DNA of 64,000 nucleotides. It comes from Rotaria sp. Silwood1. Its lineage: Eukaryota; Rotifera; Eurotatoria; Philodinida; Philodinidae. Of this stretch, positions 57,801 to 64,000 are shown one piece after another (within the stretch, counting starts at the first letter, position 1; every line of letters begins with the position of its first letter). A program made the position numbers and the translations under genes. The notes beneath the pieces were generated by a model, which had not been told where the DNA came from, made no database searches, and was given only the letters and a program-made list of their open reading frames with translations. The DNA lies in assembly GCA_905250075.1 (NCBI GenBank), contig CAJNOP010000415.1:7846-71845 (forward strand). Direction: 5' to 3'.

Positions 57801-58185
57801 GTACAAGAAAGTTTTTCACAAATACTATCCTAAGAAAAAGCAAAAATAAACGCAGAACTTAAGGTGAAATTTAACCCTCTACATCACTCAATTCTGAAAA
57901 CTTATGCTATTAGAGTTATCTGAATCTTTTTGCTCATGTTTTCTAAGCTTGGCCAGCTGTCAATGAGAATTCTTATTCACAATTCGTATACAGTAAATAT
58001 GTGATTTTATTCGTAAGTTGAACAGTATTTTAGATTAAATTCAGATATCATTCATATATCTTATCTTTATGAGCATTCACATCGCTCGCCGAAGTGATGT
58101 TTACTTCTTGAGCAATCTTTATCGTATGACGGAATGAATGAATGTGCTGAACGAATTTATTTTCCCTTTTGTCCTTCTCTAACTG
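54894..58185. other. Intergenic, no gene recognised
   Basis: About 3.3 kb. Minus frames at 56550-56813 and 56824-57096 are unsupported. A distinctive 13-base motif recurs at 56981-57367 (separate entry). Confidence 0.45.
56981..57367 (+). repeat. Four dispersed copies of ATCTCGCGTGACA
   Basis: Exact copies at 56981-56993, 57009-57021, 57175-57187 and 57355-57367, all on the plus strand, in a region where CpG-rich words are otherwise rare. Could be subterminal repeats of an element or clustered protein-binding sites. Confidence 0.7.
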
Positions 58186-58254
58186 TAGGGTGTGGGTGTC
58201 ATTATACGTGTTCTCTGCATCTATACCCGCACCCACATCCACACCCACACCCTA
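58186..58254. repeat. TGTGGG-like hairpin
   Basis: TAGGGTGTGGGTGT (58186-58199) pairs perfectly with ACACCCACACCCTA (58241-58254); the right arm extends inward as CCCGCACCCACATCC. Same left edge (AACTGTAGGGTGT) as at 34.9 kb. Confidence 0.7.
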
Positions 58255-58364
58255 AGATCTTATGAATCTGTACCCAAGATCTAATTCAAGATCTTGATAC
58301 AAGATAATACGATTATGTTATACCTAAGTTTTGAAGATCTTTCACTTTTCTGTACCTAAGATCT
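58254..58364 (+). repeat. Cluster of five AAGATCT palindromic words
   Basis: Copies at 58254, 58276, 58288, 58334 and 58358, two of them inside the longer word CTGTACCYAAGATCT. They abut the TGTGGG-like hairpin. Confidence 0.6.
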
Positions 58365-61052
58365 TGCTTACAAGATGTTCGACTAGGGTACATAATGAAA
58401 CGTACATTAAACTCATCGTTGCACATCGCACATTATACCAATATATGTTGTCTCTAAATTTAACACTTGGAAAGTTTTATGATCTCATAAATGATAAATT
58501 CACTTTGGGAATGTGCTTCACACCGAGTTGGCACCATGGGTTTAGTCCGTCTGCCATTTAGTTCTAAATGCAAATAATTTGGAAAGGATAATATTTCAGA
58601 AAACGTCTATCAACTATAAAAATTGCCTAAATTTAGTTGCACTCGTTTAGATTGTATTTTTTTTAAATAAATTATTTTAAAATATATAAGACTATACCAT
58701 AAATTTATGGAAGTCAGAGTTTGCGAGTTCCACATTTTAGCAGCGGAAGACGCTGCACTGGTAAGCTTTTTCTTAAAGAAAAAAAAAGGATCAATATTTG
58801 TTATCATACAATGAAAAGCATTTTGAAATAATCAATTAGTGAGAGAAAGTAAATAAACTTGTCAAAATTCAAAAAAACGCTAACATTTAGATTAAAGTAC
58901 TGCAATTCGGAAGTCGAGTGTGCTTGTGAAAAGTAACAATGTTTGGAGACGTAAGCTTTCTGTTTAACATCATAGTTGATAAAGAATTTGAAAATATGTT
59001 TTTCATGTTACAGTTTAATAACGACATTCTTGATCATACTGTTGATTGGTCATTGTGATAAACTGTAAGCGATCTGTTAGAATAAAACAACTCACGGATC
59101 AGGTACAGGTACCGGTATGAAAGAATGTTTCTGTACAGTACTGTAATTTTGATCTGTACTTGATAAGAAAATTATTCATAGTGAATGTGCTAAGTTCAAG
59201 ACATCCATATAATGGATCAGCTGTCAGCAGGATACCCGACTGAGAATATTCTCAGTTCATAGATATTTGCCAGAAACATGTACAGTTTTTTTAGCATTCT
59301 ATGAGAAATTTTTCAACAAGTTACTAGATTAAACATATAGATTCTAAGTTTAAATATGACCTTATAGTGTAGAAAAGATTATTAGCATCTGAACATAAGA
59401 TTCATTTTATCTTTAATCAAATATTAACTTTTTTGAAAGTTATTGATCGATTTAATAACAGCAATTAATTGTAATCAATTATGTCGAGTATGCCTTTTAT
59501 TAAGATGATAAACATTAAAATCTTACTGCTATTAACAGAAAATTTTTTTTTATTGATGTATTGGTTTTTCGTAAAGCAGCTGATTTAAAATTCTTATGAA
59601 CAACTTAGTCATCAGTTAGATTCATGTCCATTTGATAAATTCAGTTCCATATTTATGAAAATTCTTGCTATGAATCGACTTCGAAGTAGGCAATTCAAAA
59701 ATTAGCTTTTATTACTTACTCGAGGATTCATCAAACTTATGAATTCAAAAATGAACTTCGTGAACAATTTAATGAATGATATATTTGATAAAATACTGTT
59801 TTTTGACAAACTTCGAACTAAATTTAATCGATATTGGCTGTTCTAACAATTTATATATCAAGATAATCAATAATAAAATAAAAATCTCAATAATAAAAAG
59901 ACCAAAAAAACTTTCAGAACTTTTTATAAAACATAATACACGAGCTTTTCAACAAAACACTCAATATCAAAATCAAAAATATATGAATTTAAATGTATCA
60001 AACAACTGTGTAATGAATATAATAATCAAATCAAATTATTCAACAGAGAAAAAAAGGTTGTATCATGTGTTAAGGATCGAAGAACAGACTCTGCATCATT
60101 GGCAACTCGTGATAGATGTAGTATACTTTGAAAAATCTGATATTTTCCCAACTGATAGCAAACTTAGAGTAGGTCATAAAACTGTATTTTATGGAACTCA
60201 CCTATATTTTCAAACAAAACAGTGAGTGTAAGTTTAAATCAAAATTTTTGCGATTCTTCCCAAGGTTCTAGCAACGCGGTACAGAAAAACGAACGCCAAA
60301 TATTAAAAGTGCTTTTAAAAAAGCCATTCTTCGGAGCGTTCTGATTAAATGATGACAGTTTATCAATAAATGAATACAATAAAATTACAACAACTAGTGG
60401 TATCAAATAAAAATTTTGTTTCACAAATTGATTGAGAAATTCATTTTGTAGTTTACAGGTTTTACATTCTTCAATTATTTTATGAAATATTAACATAAGA
60501 TAACAATAGATTTATCTTTACGGTTCGTATTACTTCGTAACAATCAGTCACGATTTTAAATACACTCATGAGCATGGACAATGAATATATATATATATTT
60601 ATTTATTTATTTATTTCTCGAATATAAGAAAAGATTTTCATGGTTTGAAATTTTAGTTTGTTTCACTACTAATGTTAATAAATTAAGTTGGGATGTCATT
60701 ATAATGTTTGTTGTATTAGTTGTTAAGCGTATCGTTGAACGAATGACAATAGGTGCTGTTATCTATGTTGTTGTCACTATATTCATGTAGTCACTAGAAA
60801 AATTAATTACATGAATGTATATAATGTATCTGGAAACAATTGAAGAACTTACTTGTTAAATCACTTGAAAGTTCTGTTGTAGCTGAAATCGAAAGAAACA
60901 ATAAAGTATGAATATCTAGTTACAATCAGAAACAGGTTTGGATTTATTTTTAACAAAAATCTATAATACTCTTATTAAATCAAAACATTATAATTTAATT
61001 TCTGGCATTAAGTTTAATCATATTTTTGTTTACAAAAAGAATGTACTCGATT
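58365..61052. other. Intergenic, no firm gene
   Basis: A 149-codon plus frame at 59776-60225 is Asn/Lys/Ile-rich with no recognised domain. Plus frames 58331-58561 and 60581-60790 and minus 60239-60496 are similar. I do not call any of them a gene. Confidence 0.35.
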
Positions 61053-62617
61053 TTAAAACAAAAGTAGCAGTGCAACTGAAACATAAGTACGAATTAGAAA
61101 ATTTTTCTTCTTACTTTCTGTAGTAACTGATTCTGTGGTAATAGTCGTAGTGGTGTCTGTAGTAATCGTGGTAGTGTCTGTAGTGATCGTGGTAGTGTCT
61201 GTAGTGATCGTGGTAGTGTCTGTAGTGGTCGTAGTCGTGGTAGTGTCTGTAGTGGTCGTAGTCGTGGTAGTATCTGTAGTAGTCGTGGTAGTGTCTGTAG
61301 TAGTCGTGGTAGTGTCTGTAGTGGTCGTAGTCGTGGTAGTATCTGTAGTAGTCGTGGTAGTGTCTGTAGTGGTCGTAGTCGTGTCTGTTGTAGTAGTCGT
61401 TGTAGTTGTCGAAGTGGTCGTCGTAGTGGTCTTAGTTGTCGTCGTGGCAGTCGTTTTAGTCGTTGTAGTGGTAGTCGTTTTAGTCGTTGTAGTGGTCGTC
61501 GTCGTGGTAGTTGTTGTAGTCGTCGTCGTGGTAGTTGTTGTGGTCGTCGTGGTGGTCGTCGTTGTAGTCGTCGTGGTTGCTGTAGTACTAGTAGATGTAG
61601 TTGTCGTAGTAGTCGATGTTTTTGTCACTAGATAAATGGAAATAATTAAAATTCTAGCGTATTTATGAATATCAAATCCGTAAAAATCCAACAGCGGATT
61701 TAGGTAGACGTAGGTATCCATAACGGTCCTGCCACTGCCGCAATGGTATCAGTGGCGTGGTAGGACACCTTTTTCTTTTAAATCACCACAGCACCGGAGA
61801 TGTTTCAAAAATACTATCGCCGCAGAAGTGGGTCAGCTTCTTTTTTTTAGAGAGATTGTGAAATAGCATGAATTTGCACCTGATCTGGATGCCTACAAGT
61901 CTAATAGTTAGAACAGTGGTGAGTTTGATAGATTAAATCTAACTGTACTAATTTAGTACACTGACGAAAGAGTTTTTCGAAAGATTTCTCGAAAAGCATT
62001 ATGACAGCGGCAAATTTTTACATAGACCATCGCAACCCACCACTGGTAGATTTTGCAGCCATGATCAACATCTCTAATGAAAACATTATTAAACTATCTA
62101 GTATTCTGTCACTATCACATAATTAAAAAAAGTCAGATTTTTTTTTCACATCGGAAACATCTTGCTATTATAGAATAGTTTTGTTTCGGATATGATTTTA
62201 TACAAAAGTCAATCTGATGTTACCTTTGCTCTTATTGACAACCATAACAGTTAGTAAGGCAACCACTGCAATTAAACAAGCAGCAACTAATAGACCAATA
62301 ATGATGAATATGCATGTCTTGAAATTTTCTTCTTCATTGTGTTCTTCATCTTCAATGCCATTTTCAGATAAAGATGAGTCGTCAGATGATTTTTTTTTTG
62401 ATGAATTCCATGTGTTTTCTCGTTGACTAAAATTTGATATTTGCGATATTCGTCCAAATGGTGAATATGATGGGGGATCAGGAGAACGAATTTCATCAAT
62501 AACAGCAAATGATGGAACTACCGGTGAACTATGAGTTTTATGTGGAATAATATTACTATTTGATGTAGGTTTTTTCTTTGAAACATAAAAAGCTTTAATA
62601 GGCCGTTTGTTTGACAT
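61053..62617 (-). CDS. Membrane protein with poly-Thr extracellular tail
   Basis: Minus strand, exon 1 62617-62224 and exon 2 61627-61053, joined in phase 1 (donor GTAACA, acceptor TCTAG), 322 residues. Residues 1-100 are a polar, Ser/Pro-rich and acidic cytosolic part; residues about 101-127 (CIFIIIGLLVAACLIAVVALL) form one membrane helix; the rest is about 165 residues of almost pure Thr with Asp and Lys insertions (TDTTTTT units), a likely O-glycosylated mucin-like stalk. Topology and stalk repeat the plan of the LamG protein at 27.4-34.2 kb, but no globular head follows. A possible donor (GTAAGA near 61114) could instead splice to an unseen exon, so the C-terminus is uncertain. Confidence 0.6.
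61130..61620 (-). repeat. Coding (ACN)n trinucleotide/minisatellite tract
   Basis: About 490 bp of GTN triplets on the plus strand, organised into 12-27-bp higher units such as GTCGTGGTAGTGTCTGTA. On the minus strand it codes for the Thr stalk; the plus-strand Val-rich frame is a shadow. Confidence 0.85.
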
Positions 62618-64000
62618 TTTCAGTTGATCAATTGAGTATAATTTTTATAAATGAAAAGAATGCCTTTATTAATATTTCTCTTTCTCTCTCTCTTTTGTAC
62701 AATATTATTTTTATTTTTTGTAAAAAACAAAAAAAGCTATGAAAAAATTGTTTCTTTTTGTTGCAAGAAAATATTTTATCAACAGCATTTCAAAAAAAAA
62801 ATATTGCATTTGATGTACTATATTGAAGAAAAAGAACTATTCGATTAAATAAATACTTGATCTATAAAAAAATCTTCAGTGTGTTTGCAATCACGCTTTT
62901 CATAAAGAAAATAATTTTATTTATCACCTTTTGATGTTTACTAGATAAACAATCAATGAGTTCTTTTCTAGTTTTTGAGAGTTCGATCATTCAATAAATT
63001 ATCGCCTGATTTCAATGAAAAAATATAAGTGCAAGAATAAAAGAACACATCAAGGTGAAGTTATGAGATTGACAACGTATGAAACAGAAGGTAAACTCGA
63101 GTATATGATGAATGTCCTCAATTTTAGTTTAAAACTATTAGTCAAACAAAAGTATTATATTAAAGTTGTTTTATACAAATGATGAACTCATTCAAAATCT
63201 AATGTTACAGCTCTTAATCTATCAACATAATATGCATACGCTAGGATGTAAAAGTAACAGATATAGCTGAAACCTACAGTCATAGTTCTGCAATTCAAAG
63301 GTTAACGAAGTTTCTAGTTTTTTATTATTGGTAAAAAGAATAATGTGCCAAGTACAAATTTCGTATCGGATATATTTATTCCAAATGAATTTGAGGAAAA
63401 AGAAAAAATGACCATCGAACTATATCATGTTCTATTCCCTTTTATTATGTTGATATAAAAAGAGAATGAAAAATGAATGCTTTTTGTAGGACTTAGTTGA
63501 CCTTCTTCACTCGAAAACAAAAAGTAAAATTTCGTTGCAAAAATGGAAATTGAGATAAATGCATAGTTTAACCACTTACTATCTGATTACTCATATTCAA
63601 CATAATTTATTGGTTGGCATTCGATTTTTCATCATGATCTTTAACACTTTCTATTAAATTTGCTCTAGCACAATGAGTTTTCCAGAAGCATGCATTTTGA
63701 GATACACAAATGGAAGTAAAAAAACAAGTTTGACAGATTTTAGTGTTCTGAAGATGCAAATATGCGTCATGACTTTGACTATCATGTGAAACTTATGTAA
63801 TCACTTATAATGCATATTTTTTTCGATATATTGTTGTTCAACCAAACAACAGGAGTGTCCACATTATCATTTTTTAAGGACCTATGTATATTAAACTGAT
63901 GGGTTGAGCACCGAAAATGTTTATTGTGTAAAACCACTTTATTTTACGTATGAGTATCTTGACTTCTTTTTATTATATTTGACAATGGTTTTAGGATTAA
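62618..64000. other. Intergenic to window end
   Basis: Nothing recognised. A 65-codon plus frame at 62651-62848 starts with a hydrophobic run but is low-complexity and unsupported. Confidence 0.4.

Noticed and set aside
61135-61635. Plus-strand poly-Val ORF
   Set aside because: Antisense shadow of the Thr-coding tract, which joins in phase to a good membrane-protein exon on the minus strand.
1-64000. tRNA and rRNA genes
   Set aside because: I looked for T-arm GGTTCGA-type boxes with matching stems and found none; rRNA-like conserved blocks were not seen. A covariance-model search would be needed to exclude them.

Overview
The window looks like nuclear DNA of a bdelloid rotifer (Adineta/Rotaria-like). 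It is AT-rich and gene-poor, most introns are short (54-86 bp) with a few of 1-3 kb, and there are F-box, LamG-jellyroll, poly-Thr membrane-protein and rhodopsin-like GPCR genes of the kind abundant in bdelloids. Interstitial tracts of TGTGGG also occur, which I recall as the bdelloid telomere repeat. The species call is an inference; no rRNA, tRNA or mitochondrial marker was seen.

Layout. 1.4-4.6 kb: a three-exon gene that in frame joins an ankyrin-like N-terminus, a complete DEDDh oligoribonuclease and a VP39-type (poxvirus/NCLDV-like) cap 2'-O-methyltransferase domain. 6.7 kb: a fragment of an FAD amine oxidase. 7.4-9.2 kb: an F-box gene. 9.67-14.18 kb: a large element with 34-bp inverted ends, an 11-bp minisatellite in each arm and a long imperfect inverted repeat. 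14.3-14.5 kb: a head-to-head telomere-like array. 15-16 kb: a broken ZIP zinc transporter. 20.6 kb: a NADAR-family gene. 24-25.2 kb: a choline/ethanolamine phosphotransferase with an altered active-site motif. 27.4-34.6 kb: a type II membrane protein with a poly-Thr stalk and two LamG domains, the second broken. 35.1-35.5 kb: an inverted F-box remnant. 36.4-42.4 kb: three tandem intronless GPCR genes with mosaic sequence identity. 45.6 kb: a five-TM orphan. 49.5-50.9 kb: a decayed MFS transporter. 52.8-54.2 kb: two non-autonomous DNA transposons, each with an 8-bp target duplication. 54.6 kb: a small cysteine-rich secreted protein. 61-62.6 kb (minus strand): a second membrane protein with a poly-Thr tail. 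Small TGTGGG-like hairpins recur across the window.

How it fits together. There is no operon logic. The mix of candidate foreign genes (methyltransferase, NADAR, possibly the MFS transporter), tandem duplications, broken genes, foldback transposons and telomere-like tracts resembles the accessory, subtelomere-like parts of bdelloid genomes. The strongest candidate for something undescribed is the exoribonuclease-methyltransferase fusion: one polypeptide predicted to combine short-RNA 3'-5' degradation with a cap-methyltransferase fold whose second catalytic lysine appears to be replaced.
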